NCBI GenBank assembly: GCA_052400685.1
Contig: JBQTGJ010000005.1
DNA: 64,000 nucleotides
Direction: 5' to 3' (one strand)
DNA from: CAZHHH01 sp052400685
Lineage (GTDB): Bacteria; Bacteroidota; Bacteroidia; Bacteroidales; Marinilabiliaceae
The translations under genes were made by a program, and so were the position numbers. Under the pieces are notes generated by a model. The model was given only the letters and a program-made list of their open reading frames with translations, made no database searches and had not been told where the DNA came from. Numbering within the stretch: the stretch's first letter is position 1; the number at the start of each line of letters is the position of its first letter. Positions 37,678-46,426 of the stretch are shown piece by piece.

Positions 37678-37697
37678 ATGTCATTTTTTTCAGATAT

Positions 37698-39119
37698 TTA
37701 GAGCTTAACAAACTTGAATGTCTTCGTACTAACACAATTAGCGATTTGTATAATATATATACCCGGCTCTAATACACTAACGCTTATGGCGTTACTTTTA
37801 ATCAATTGTTGCCTTAAAACTAAATCACCTATGGTATTATATATTTTCACCTCATATTTTTCAGGACAATCAACACCTTGTATATATAGAATATCAGAAA
37901 CAGGACTTGGATAAACACTTAGCTCAGTAACTTCCTCGGCTTCAGTTGATAAATTAATTCTAGTAGATTTAAGACCCTGGGTAATCGTGAAATTATTGAT
38001 GTTCCAACCACCCGCAGGTGCATAAATACCAAAATCATATATTCCTGCATCTATATACACCGAATGACTAACGGTTGTCCAGTTTTGCCAATCGCCAGTT
38101 GAAGGGATATCAACCGAACCGAGGACAATGGAGCCTGCATTTAAATCCAATGAAAGCGACCCTCCCCCTTCTAAACTCGCCACTCTATATTCAATCGTAT
38201 AATTACCCGAAGAAGGAATCGTAATACTGTTATAAGCCATCCAATCACCTGCATCTATATAGGCAACGTTTAAACCTCCTTCCGAGCAAGTTTCTGTTTC
38301 AACACCTGACATGCTGCTGTAATTTTCGGTCTCTGTCATCACACTCCAAAAAGCAGATGAATTTTGTTTATACACCCGTACATAATCTATATACATATTA
38401 GCTGGGAAAGCACTATTATCAACAGAAAATCCAGGCCAGTTGCCGCCAATAGCCATATTTAAAAGGAGAAAAAAATTTGCATGAAACTCACTTGTTCCAT
38501 TAACTCCACCTGTGATATCCATCACATGAAACTGTGTTCCATCCAGATACCATTTAATATATTGCTCATTCCACTCGACAGAATACACATGATAGGCTGT
38601 AATATCGTTTACCTCAGTGCTCCCACTATAGCTGGCATAAGCAGCGTCATACCAGTGGGCTGTGCCGTAAGTCGTATTTTCGTTGTTTACATGCTCCATA
38701 ATATCAATCTCACCGCATTTAGGCCATCCCTCAGAAGAAATATTATCGCCTAACATCCAAAATGCCGGCCACACACCCATAAAGCTAGGCATGGCAATGC
38801 GAGCCTCAATTTTTCCATACTTCCAGGATATATTGCCTTGTGTTTTCAGACGCGCAGAAGTATAGGAAGCCCCTTCGTAATTTTCATTTCGAGCCTGAAT
38901 TACCAATTGTCCATTTTCAACCCAAGAATTATTGGTCGTATAATACTGTAATTCGTTGTTTCCCCATCCATTGGACCCCATACCCGTCTCAAAACTCCAA
39001 TCAGCGCTTATACTGCCTTCAAATTCATCGCTCCAAACCAAACTCCATTGAGCATGTGAAGCTGTATTCACTAACAAAATACAGATGAATAGAAGTATTA
39101 TTTTTTTTTGTGTAAACAT
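37698..39119 (-). CDS. Secreted GH16 laminarinase-type beta-glucanase with CBM6 and T9SS domains
   Basis: 473 residues. Signal peptide, GH16 catalytic domain (about 25-255) with the ExDxxE motif GEIDIMEHV near residue 136, and preceding W-P-A-F-W-M-L-G, typical of endo-beta-1,3-glucanases. The opening segment VWSDEFEGSI is also family-specific. A CBM6 (TENYSSMSGVETETC, LSLDLNAGSIVLG) follows, then a T9SS sorting domain (SVYPSPVSDILYIQG). It would cut internal beta-1,3 bonds of laminarin or fungal wall glucan. Confidence 0.93.
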   Translation of the reverse strand: MFTQKKIILLFICILLVNTASHAQWSLVWSDEFEGSISADWSFETGMGSNGWGNNELQYYTTNNSWVENGQLVIQARNENYEGASYTSARLKTQGNISWKYGKIEARIAMPSFMGVWPAFWMLGDNISSEGWPKCGEIDIMEHVNNENTTYGTAHWYDAAYASYSGSTEVNDITAYHVYSVEWNEQYIKWYLDGTQFHVMDITGGVNGTSEFHANFFLLLNMAIGGNWPGFSVDNSAFPANMYIDYVRVYKQNSSAFWSVMTETENYSSMSGVETETCSEGGLNVAYIDAGDWMAYNSITIPSSGNYTIEYRVASLEGGGSLSLDLNAGSIVLGSVDIPSTGDWQNWTTVSHSVYIDAGIYDFGIYAPAGGWNINNFTITQGLKSTRINLSTEAEEVTELSVYPSPVSDILYIQGVDCPEKYEVKIYNTIGDLVLRQQLIKSNAISVSVLEPGIYIIQIANCVSTKTFKFVKL

Positions 39120-39413
39120 GTGTTAAGTGTTAAAATTTATATTTGCGTATTGCTGTTTCTAATGCATTTAAAACACATTAATCATGGTTGATAAGCTATT
39201 ATTGAATTCGCAAAAAGACACCCCAACATTACATTATGCGCATTTCTCAAAATATTAACTCCCAATTACAATTCACAAAAATCGAAAGCCTTGCCTTTGA
39301 TGTATTCTTATCAACGTCTTCAAAAATGTTCTTTTTATTTTGCGGGGGTTTGTTATAAATGGAGTTAGTCTATAAAAAACCAACTCCATCTGAGCCATCA
39401 AAAGTAGAATATC

Positions 39414-41474
39414 TTATTTCTTCAATATTTTAATGGTATTGGTCATTTTTTCAGAGAAAATTTTCACCCAATAAATACCCTTTTCTAATCCTGAGATATC
39501 TAGCGTACTACCTGCCGTTTTTTTAATCAGGACGCCCTCAGCATTAAATATCTCAATCGGGGTATCGTTGGATATACCCGATATGTATATAACATCATTT
39601 GCTGGATTTGGGAAGACACTAATAGCCTCGTGAAGAGTATTGATATTTGAGAGTGTTGCCGTTTTTAACGACCCGCAATTACCAACCGTAAAGCTGTTTT
39701 TATTGGCTAAAGTATTGTTTTCGCCTCCTTCAGGTAAGCTGTATGTGTAATAGAAAAAGACTTCCTGTCCTTCGGTGGCTTGTATTTGATAAGCCTCATT
39801 TGGAGACACCAAATAACCAGGCATGATGGCATCTTCTGTGTTTCCATAATACAAAATACACACACTGCTACCCACATTTGTGCGAGAAGGAATAAAAGTC
39901 AACGATGGATTTTCTAAATCACTAGTAACCAAAACGGTAAAATCATCTGTATAACCAGCTATTATGCATCCGCTGGTGTCATCATCACTAGTATCGTCTC
40001 CAGTATTATCACCATCGTCACTATCGGGAGCACCCGTAAAAATGATATCGTCAATCGCAAATTCAAAAATTTGTGTCGGCAAATCATTGTCGTCACTTAA
40101 AATAGTAAACAAATAACTGATATTTTGGAATGCCAAAAGACCTTCATATTCGGATAATGGGATAGACACCTGTCCCCACTCACCATCTCTGGTTAATCCA
40201 TATTTATTTTCTGATGCAGGAAAAGACAAATACGTTTGATTGGTATAATTATCAGTTATTCCAATTTTAAAAGATACGTCAGCAGGTATTTTAATTTTAA
40301 ATTTTAAAAAACCATTAGCTGTATAATTAGATAAGTTTTTCCCGAATAAGGAGATAATCCCTGCGCCAAACCAACTATTGGCATTGACAGTTTTCCAGGC
40401 AATTACATCATCACCCTCGAAAGGAGCAATGGTTCCTTCTTGCAGCGTGTTGCCCCAAACATATATTTCAGAATCCAATCCTGGGGTTAATTTATTATTT
40501 GTTGCAGTATTATTGGTATATACACCAAAAACGCCCGTTTCTGCCTCAATTTCACCCGTTTCTGCGGTTACAGAACCATAACCATTCCACTCGTAAATTT
40601 TAATATAATCCACTAACATTTTGCCAGGTAAAGGGGCTGTAACTAATTCGTTGCTAGTGGCATCCGTGAAGGTCCCTCCAACGGCTAAATCGAGTAACAT
40701 ATAAAAGGGGCGCTGAAAAATTTTAGTATCGCCTTCAGCATCCAATGGTAGTGGCGCTGCATATAAATCATGTTCGGTACCATTATCTGTAACCGTAAAA
40801 CGAAGTTCCGAAGGCTCCCAATACAATCTGTAAATAACGAAACGATTGTTCAGTGGAATTTCCGAAACATAAGGGGTGTTGTAATCTGCATCATAAGCAA
40901 TACTTCCTGCACAGTTGCACTCCGAACTATAAAAAATGGCATTAGATCCAACATAATTATTAACCGATGAATTAGGATATCCCTGATTTGTTCTTGCAGA
41001 CAGGGTGTGCCCCATCTCCATCATATCTATTTCACCATTTGACGGCCATGATAAATCAGCAGTGCCTAATAACCATGCAGCAGGCCATAATCCATTGTCT
41101 AAATCAGGGGCCTGCATCCGGATTTCGATAACTCCATATTGCACAGATAAATTGTCCTTGGTTGTTATTTTTCCAGAGGTAAAAGAACAACTCCCCATAC
41201 TTTCCTTAATGGCTTCGAGTACCAATGCTTTATTTCCATCTTCCCCTGGAACTTCTTCAATATAAACATTGTCTGAATTATAATATTGCAATTCTGAATT
41301 CCCCCATCCACAAATACCTGCGTCACACCCATCTCCGATATCAATATTCCAGACATCAGTGTTAAGCGTGTCAAAATTCTCTTCCCACAGTACATCGCCA
41401 ATTTGTGCTTTAATTGTGTTAAAGCCTACAAACATAACAAGTAGGATAAGAGCCCGTTGTTTTACTGTTTTCAT
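39414..41474 (-). CDS. Secreted GH16 beta-glucanase with two accessory domains and T9SS domain
   Basis: 686 residues. After the signal peptide the GH16 domain (about 25-300) starts LWEENFDTLN and has the catalytic motif NGEIDMMEMG near residue 146. Residues about 330-505 form a jelly-roll-like domain with an Asp/Gly-rich linker at its end. Residues about 525-620 (DDFTVLVTSDL, SLTFIPSRTNVGSSVCILYYG) resemble the CBM56-like beta-1,3-glucan-binding type; I offer that tentatively. A T9SS domain (SVFPNPANDVIYISG) closes the protein. The CBM set differs from the CBM6-bearing neighbours, so the two GH16 enzymes probably bind different glucan forms. Confidence 0.9.
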   Translation of the reverse strand: MKTVKQRALILLVMFVGFNTIKAQIGDVLWEENFDTLNTDVWNIDIGDGCDAGICGWGNSELQYYNSDNVYIEEVPGEDGNKALVLEAIKESMGSCSFTSGKITTKDNLSVQYGVIEIRMQAPDLDNGLWPAAWLLGTADLSWPSNGEIDMMEMGHTLSARTNQGYPNSSVNNYVGSNAIFYSSECNCAGSIAYDADYNTPYVSEIPLNNRFVIYRLYWEPSELRFTVTDNGTEHDLYAAPLPLDAEGDTKIFQRPFYMLLDLAVGGTFTDATSNELVTAPLPGKMLVDYIKIYEWNGYGSVTAETGEIEAETGVFGVYTNNTATNNKLTPGLDSEIYVWGNTLQEGTIAPFEGDDVIAWKTVNANSWFGAGIISLFGKNLSNYTANGFLKFKIKIPADVSFKIGITDNYTNQTYLSFPASENKYGLTRDGEWGQVSIPLSEYEGLLAFQNISYLFTILSDDNDLPTQIFEFAIDDIIFTGAPDSDDGDNTGDDTSDDDTSGCIIAGYTDDFTVLVTSDLENPSLTFIPSRTNVGSSVCILYYGNTEDAIMPGYLVSPNEAYQIQATEGQEVFFYYTYSLPEGGENNTLANKNSFTVGNCGSLKTATLSNINTLHEAISVFPNPANDVIYISGISNDTPIEIFNAEGVLIKKTAGSTLDISGLEKGIYWVKIFSEKMTNTIKILKK

Positions 41475-41649
41475 GATTTTTATTTTTAGAGACGAAACTT
41501 TTTACGAACAATATTCTTGTTCATTTCAAAAGTAGGTTCTAAAAGATGTTTCCGATCAAAAACAGCCTAGACAAAAACCCTACAATACCTGATAAAAAAC
41601 CCTACACTACAAACTAACACATTGAACTATTGACGGTTGATATTTACAA

Positions 41650-41768
41650 AAAAAACATCTTCGGCGTCATGCTTGTCACAAAGTCAGTCATTTACGAAAT
41701 TTTATGACTTCGCAAGCCTTGTCTTTCAACTTTATATTTCAAACACTTAGTTTATAGACAAGCTCTAA
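41650..41768 (+). repeat. MITE-like palindromic repeat
   Basis: TTCGGCGTCATGCTTGTC, AGTCAGTCATTTACGAAATTTTATGACTTCGCAAGCCTTG, and the right end TTAGTTTATAGACAAGCTCTA. It abuts the regulator's stop codon. Confidence 0.7.
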
Positions 41769-44700
41769 TTAAAACCTGATCAAAAAATCGTTCAAATTAA
41801 TTTCTGATTCCAAACATAGTTTTTTGCGTATCCGATATCTACTCGTTTCTAAACTACTCAATGCGATATTTAACATCTGAGCGATATCTTTATTTGATTT
41901 ATTCATTCGTATATAACTACAAATACGCAAATCGTTTTGTGTTAATTTGGGGTATTGCTGAGCCAATTTAGTTTGAAAGTCATCAAACAAAATATTTACA
42001 GTAGTGTCAAGTTCATTATCGCTATTTGTTGTAACTGCGCTTCTATTATGGATTGAATTAATAACTGATTTAAGTTTGCTTTTTAATAATGAAGGATCAC
42101 TTTGTTCCAATTCTTTCAAATTTTCATAAAGCATTTTCACTTTTTGATCTGTAGCATAGGTATTGTTGACCAATGAGGCTATTTTATTTTGGTTTACTTT
42201 ATTGGTTTCTTTTAATTGCTCATTGTGTAATTTGAGGTCATTTTGTTCAGCTATCAATTCCCTATTTTTAACTCGAATACTTTGTGTATTGACGACCCTT
42301 TTTCTTATCTCAAGATATTTTATCGCGCATATCACGATTATGACGCCTAGCAGTAAAGCAACACCTACCTTAAACCAGTATTGCTGCCAAAAAAAACCAT
42401 TAATAATAATTAACAATGTTTTATCTGACTCCCAATTTGTCAAATCATAAGATGACCTAACTTTAAAAAAATATTCACCTGGAGGTAAATTAGTATAAGT
42501 AGCACTTCTGTATGCTTTCGAAATGATCCACTGTTTGTCGAATCCCTCCAGCTTATATGAAAAATAAAGGCCCAAAGGATTTGAGTAATTGATGGCACAA
42601 AAACTTAGAGTCAATACTTTATCATTATAGTCAAGCAGCAACGTGTCGATATCGCATAACAAAACATTTTGTATTACAGTTGTATCAATTTGTCGATCGC
42701 GATAACGTTGATCGCAATGAATCGGTTTATGCATGACCTCAATCTTATCAATACATGTTTTACCATTAAAAGCATCTGCACCAATGGTTTCAGGATAAAA
42801 GAGACTAAATCCCTCATTTCCGCCAAATATCATGTCTCCGGATTGAAGTAAAGCAAAGGCATTTATATTAACCTCATTAAATCCTAAGCCCTGACTTCGG
42901 TTAAAATTGAGAACCTGTTCTGTTTCGGGATCTAAAACTGAAATTCCTTGATTGGTTCCTATCCATAATCGCCCTTTTTTATCAGCGATAACTCCAACTA
43001 AAATGAGAGATGGTAGGCCATTACTGATATTAAAAAGCTTTTCAATATGATAGTTACGATCAAGTTTATATAACCCTTTGCCCATGGAGGTGACCCACAA
43101 ATTACCCAATTTATCCTCATACATTGATGAAGCGGAGTAAATTTCAAAACGATTAAACTGTTTGCTTTGAATATCGTAACAGGTAAGTTTGTCGGGTGAA
43201 CCAATCCATATATTACCTTTAACATCCTTCTGTAGGTTCCATATCTTATTATTCGGAATGGTATTTAATGTATCCTCAGATGAAAAAAGCTCTTTAAATT
43301 CGATAGTTCGATCATTTTTATCTGCCATATCACCGGCAGCAACCATTCTAATACCCTCACCACAGATTCCTAACCAAATATTTTCATCGTCATCCTCTAT
43401 TATGGAATTTATTTTAGATAAAGGCAAACTATTCCTGTTTTCCGGGTCGTGGGTGAAGTATTTATAAGTTTTTAAGTCAGGCATTAACACAACTAGACTA
43501 TTTTTACCGGCGAGCCACATTCGTTTCTTGCTGTCCTGAAAAATACAACTGATATCATTGATGTTCAATTTTGAAGTAACGTCTAATTTGGTATAAGTAC
43601 CATTCTTGGAATTAAAAATATAGACGCCACCGTCGTAAGTGCCAATCCATAATCTTCTTCCTTGATCTTCGAAGCAACAAGATACACTTAAAAGCGTGTG
43701 TGATAACTCATCGCGTAAGGAATAAGACGGGAATCGGTTGTGCTCTTTATTAATCATAAAAACACCGGAACCAAAAGTTGAGATCCAGATATTTCCATTA
43801 TCATCATTAAAGACATCCCATATAAAATCTTGTTTTGTATTCTTTAAATCGGACTGAACCAGTTCACATTTTTCAAAACGCTCTTCTTCCGTATAAAATT
43901 TGTACAAGCCCCCACCAAAAGTTGCAACCCATAAAAAATCTTTATCACTTTGCTCAATGGAACGAATGGTTTCGCACTTATCCAAAAAACATTCAAATGA
44001 GACTAATGAATTATCTTTAAATTTGTATCGCCACAGGCCTGAATTCCATGTGCCAATCCAATAATTATCAGCATAATCCTGAAATACACAATTGATAATA
44101 CTATTGGACAATGATTTAAAAGCATTAGTTACACTTGATACAATCTTTCGTTTTCGCATATCAAAAATAGAGAGTCCTCCATTTTCAGTGGCTATCCATA
44201 ACAACCCTTGTCGGTCTACATACAACGAATTGATATAATTACTTTGTAAGGAACTTGAATCTCCAGGGATAGCTTTATAATTCTCAAATTTCCCATTTGT
44301 TTTATCGTAAACTGTTAGTCCGCCTCCATAAGAAGCCAGCCACAATAAGCCATCTTTGTCGATATAAATATCTCTCAAACAATTACAACCCAAATTATTA
44401 TTTTTATTTGAGCCACTCACTATCTGAGTTACTTTTCCTGTTTTAATATTATATGAATTGAGACCAAATTCGGTTCCAAACCACATGGTTTCACGGTCAT
44501 TATCTTCAACAATAGCATAAATAACATTGTTTGAGAAAACCTCTCTTCCGTCAGCCGTTTTACTAATAAAATCGAAATCGTATCCGTCAAAAATCTGAAC
44601 TCCGGAATACGTGCCTATCCAAATTATGCCTCTACTATCCTGTGTTACACACAAAACATGGTTATTTGCAAGTCCTTGCGAGTTGTCAACATTTTTAATT

Positions 44701-44786
44701 TTTAATTTATTTAAAGGGAGACTGTACCCCATCTGTATAAAAAAAACCTCTATTATTAAAATAATTAAATATTTAATGTACACCAT
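41769..44786 (-). CDS. Membrane-spanning beta-propeller/Y_Y_Y sensor with LuxR-type HTH output
   Basis: From the ATG at 44786 (a TTG at 44807 is also in frame) 1005 residues. A signal or membrane segment is followed by about 14 propeller repeats of the form ..G.LWIATENGGLSIFD (to about 680), a Y_Y_Y domain (YKLEGFDKQW, TNLPPGEYFFKVR), one membrane helix near 805-825, a coiled coil, and a C-terminal HTH (LTQNDLRICSYIRMNKSNKDIAQMLNIA, SLETSRYRIRKKL). This periplasmic part is that of hybrid two-component polysaccharide sensors, but no kinase or receiver is present: it is a one-component transmembrane regulator. Placed directly upstream of the five hydrolase genes on the same strand, it is their likely regulator. 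Confidence 0.85.
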   Translation of the reverse strand: MVYIKYLIILIIEVFFIQMGYSLPLNKLKIKNVDNSQGLANNHVLCVTQDSRGIIWIGTYSGVQIFDGYDFDFISKTADGREVFSNNVIYAIVEDNDRETMWFGTEFGLNSYNIKTGKVTQIVSGSNKNNNLGCNCLRDIYIDKDGLLWLASYGGGLTVYDKTNGKFENYKAIPGDSSSLQSNYINSLYVDRQGLLWIATENGGLSIFDMRKRKIVSSVTNAFKSLSNSIINCVFQDYADNYWIGTWNSGLWRYKFKDNSLVSFECFLDKCETIRSIEQSDKDFLWVATFGGGLYKFYTEEERFEKCELVQSDLKNTKQDFIWDVFNDDNGNIWISTFGSGVFMINKEHNRFPSYSLRDELSHTLLSVSCCFEDQGRRLWIGTYDGGVYIFNSKNGTYTKLDVTSKLNINDISCIFQDSKKRMWLAGKNSLVVLMPDLKTYKYFTHDPENRNSLPLSKINSIIEDDDENIWLGICGEGIRMVAAGDMADKNDRTIEFKELFSSEDTLNTIPNNKIWNLQKDVKGNIWIGSPDKLTCYDIQSKQFNRFEIYSASSMYEDKLGNLWVTSMGKGLYKLDRNYHIEKLFNISNGLPSLILVGVIADKKGRLWIGTNQGISVLDPETEQVLNFNRSQGLGFNEVNINAFALLQSGDMIFGGNEGFSLFYPETIGADAFNGKTCIDKIEVMHKPIHCDQRYRDRQIDTTVIQNVLLCDIDTLLLDYNDKVLTLSFCAINYSNPLGLYFSYKLEGFDKQWIISKAYRSATYTNLPPGEYFFKVRSSYDLTNWESDKTLLIIINGFFWQQYWFKVGVALLLGVIIVICAIKYLEIRKRVVNTQSIRVKNRELIAEQNDLKLHNEQLKETNKVNQNKIASLVNNTYATDQKVKMLYENLKELEQSDPSLLKSKLKSVINSIHNRSAVTTNSDNELDTTVNILFDDFQTKLAQQYPKLTQNDLRICSYIRMNKSNKDIAQMLNIALSSLETSRYRIRKKLCLESEINLNDFLIRF

Positions 44787-44879
44787 TGTATAAACATTAA
44801 TTAACAAACAATAAGTATTGATTATAGCATTAATAAATAAATTCAGCGTAAAAACTTAAGTAACTGATAATAAACAACT

Positions 44880-44966
44880 CAAAACAAAGGCTTACGAAAA
44901 TCTGAAATGTGTATTTACTTTGATATTTAAAGACAAGCATAGCACAGAAATTTAACTTTTCTTGCA
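44880..44966 (-). repeat. MITE-like palindromic repeat, reverse, partial
   Basis: CAAAGGCTTACGAAAATC, GTGTATTTACTTTG, AAGACAAGCATAGCACAGAAATTTAAC: the inner part of the family in reverse. Confidence 0.55.
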
Positions 44967-45606
44967 ACCTCTAATCAGACCCTTGTAAAATATTTTACTT
45001 CTATGATAATTATATATATAAATAGCCGAGTAGATAACTAATATAACGATTTAGTTAACTTATTAAAACGAACAACCAAGCACCACAATTTAAATACAGA
45101 CAAATTTTTACCAACAACTTTCAAAACAATCAAATTAAAAACAGTTCTATTTTCAAACAGACACAATAGGTTCAAAAACAGGCTCGTATAAATAAAATCA
45201 TCGATAAATCAAACAGTTATCTCTAGTTTATAGCTGCAAGCAAAATAACAATTTTTACTATCACAGAATCACCTAAACTACAACAGAATAAATATAAAAA
45301 ATAAAAAAAACGATTTAACAAAAGCCTAATAAAATTTCCCCCTTCTGAAAAAATGCCTCCTATCTTTCTCTCCTTGCGCAATTACTGACTATCAGATAAT
45401 TTATACCAGAAACCAAATCAATTAACAAATCCTCTTCTCCTAAACTTTTACAAACCCTACCACTTAAAACTCTTATCTATTCAAAACTCCAGAAAGATTA
45501 CTATTTCCATTATTATCTTTTAATGTGCTTAATACGTTTAGCACCTCCTTAAAGATACATGAGTATTGCTTAATATTTCATGAGTCTACAATTTGATTTT
45601 TGAGGT
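44967..45606. other. AT-rich intergenic region, no supported gene
   Basis: Extremely AT-rich, with no ORF, RNA gene or known repeat recognised. Confidence 0.5.
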
Positions 45607-45673
45607 CACATGGAACTTGCCGGAATAATCATTCACCTGTGTGAGAGATTCCTCTCATGCTCACTTCATCTAT
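45607..45673 (-). repeat. 67-bp structured leader element, copy d (diverged)
   Basis: On the minus strand: AGATGAAGTGAGCATGAGAG, CTCTCACACAGG, ATTCCGGCAAGTTCCATGTG. The inner TGAGAG/CTCTCA hairpin is intact. A one-base loss (ATGATTATTCC for ATGATTAATTCC) shifts the upstream ORF to a stop at ATGTGA. No gene follows within 800 bases, so it is a decayed orphan. Confidence 0.6.
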
Positions 45674-45728
45674 ACATACAGGCTAAACATAAATTCCCCC
45701 AATACTATGTAGAATCATTATAAAAAAC

Positions 45729-45749
45729 TATATTTGCAACATTGTTGCA
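45729..45749 (+). promoter_or_regulatory. Promoter -7 box overlapped by a perfect 15-base palindrome (operator)
   Basis: TATATTTG (45729-45736) matches TAnnTTTG. It overlaps TGCAACATTGTTGCA (45735-45749), a perfect palindrome with 7-base arms. Its position over and just past the -7 box is that of a repressor site. Given the metal-uptake look of the downstream genes, a Fur/Zur-family repressor is the likely binder; this is inferred. Confidence 0.6.
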
Positions 45750-45771
45750 TATAATTAGTCGCCAAAGTCGA

Positions 45772-46125
45772 ATGTACCAGCCTAAAAAACATATTATTGT
45801 CTTATTACTGTGGATCTTCTTATCGCCACAGGTATATCAGGCATGGCACATAGTAGCGCATCACAGCAATCTGTTACAAAAAAAAGAATGCCTTGACGGA
45901 TGCCACCATGATACAACGGCAAAGAACAAAGGGTTGCAATGGCAGGAAAAAAAATCATTGTGTCCCATCTTAACATTTCATTTTTATCACATTACCGGGC
46001 CTGCTGATGAAACAATTTCCTTCAAGCCCATTTTAGTCACCTCCTTTTTCAAAATCCGGGGAATCTCAAACTACCATCGGTTATACAATGGCTCTGCTTC
46101 TTCAAGAGCCCCTCCGGCTGCATAA
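45772..46125 (+). CDS. Small exported Cys/His-containing protein of a metal-uptake-type operon
   Basis: 117 residues from the ATG at 45772; the TTG at 45742 lies inside the operator and is rejected. An N-terminal hydrophobic segment (HIIVLLLWIFLSPQ) should export or anchor it. The rest carries HIVAHH, CLDGCHHD, a second Cys (LCPIL), and FHFYHI, a plausible metal-binding set. It ends SSRAPPAA, an ending I associate with small proteins encoded just before TonB receptors in Bacteroidota. No named family recognised. It lies 300 bases before the TonB receptor, separated by a repeat. Confidence 0.65.
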   Translation: MYQPKKHIIVLLLWIFLSPQVYQAWHIVAHHSNLLQKKECLDGCHHDTTAKNKGLQWQEKKSLCPILTFHFYHITGPADETISFKPILVTSFFKIRGISNYHRLYNGSASSRAPPAA

Positions 46126-46230
46126 ACAGATACCGGGCAGTGCCAATTTAAGTCAGACAAAAAACAGTCGTGCCACTAAAAATTTCATTTAACACAATTT
46201 GTTGTTACATGAAGCTGTTCGACTATAGAT

Positions 46231-46352
46231 AGTGTTTGTCTATAAAGTCAACTGCTTCGTTATGCTTGTCATAAAAACAGTCATTTACGAAAAGTAAACG
46301 CCTTGATTTTGAGGACAAGCATAACCCAGAAGTCGGACTTTTCCTGCAAATA
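46231..46352 (+). repeat. MITE-like palindromic repeat inside the TonB operon
   Basis: Starts AGTGTTTGTCTATAAAGTC; GTTATGCTTGTC and GACAAGCATAAC form a long inner palindrome around TCATTTACGAAAAGTAAACG; ends AAGTCGGACTTTTCC. It separates the small Cys/His gene from the receptor gene. Confidence 0.7.
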
Positions 46353-46426
46353 CCCCATAGCATAACCTATCAATAGCACTGCTCCATTAGTTATACATTT
46401 CAGTAAACAAGTATAAACCATTATAC

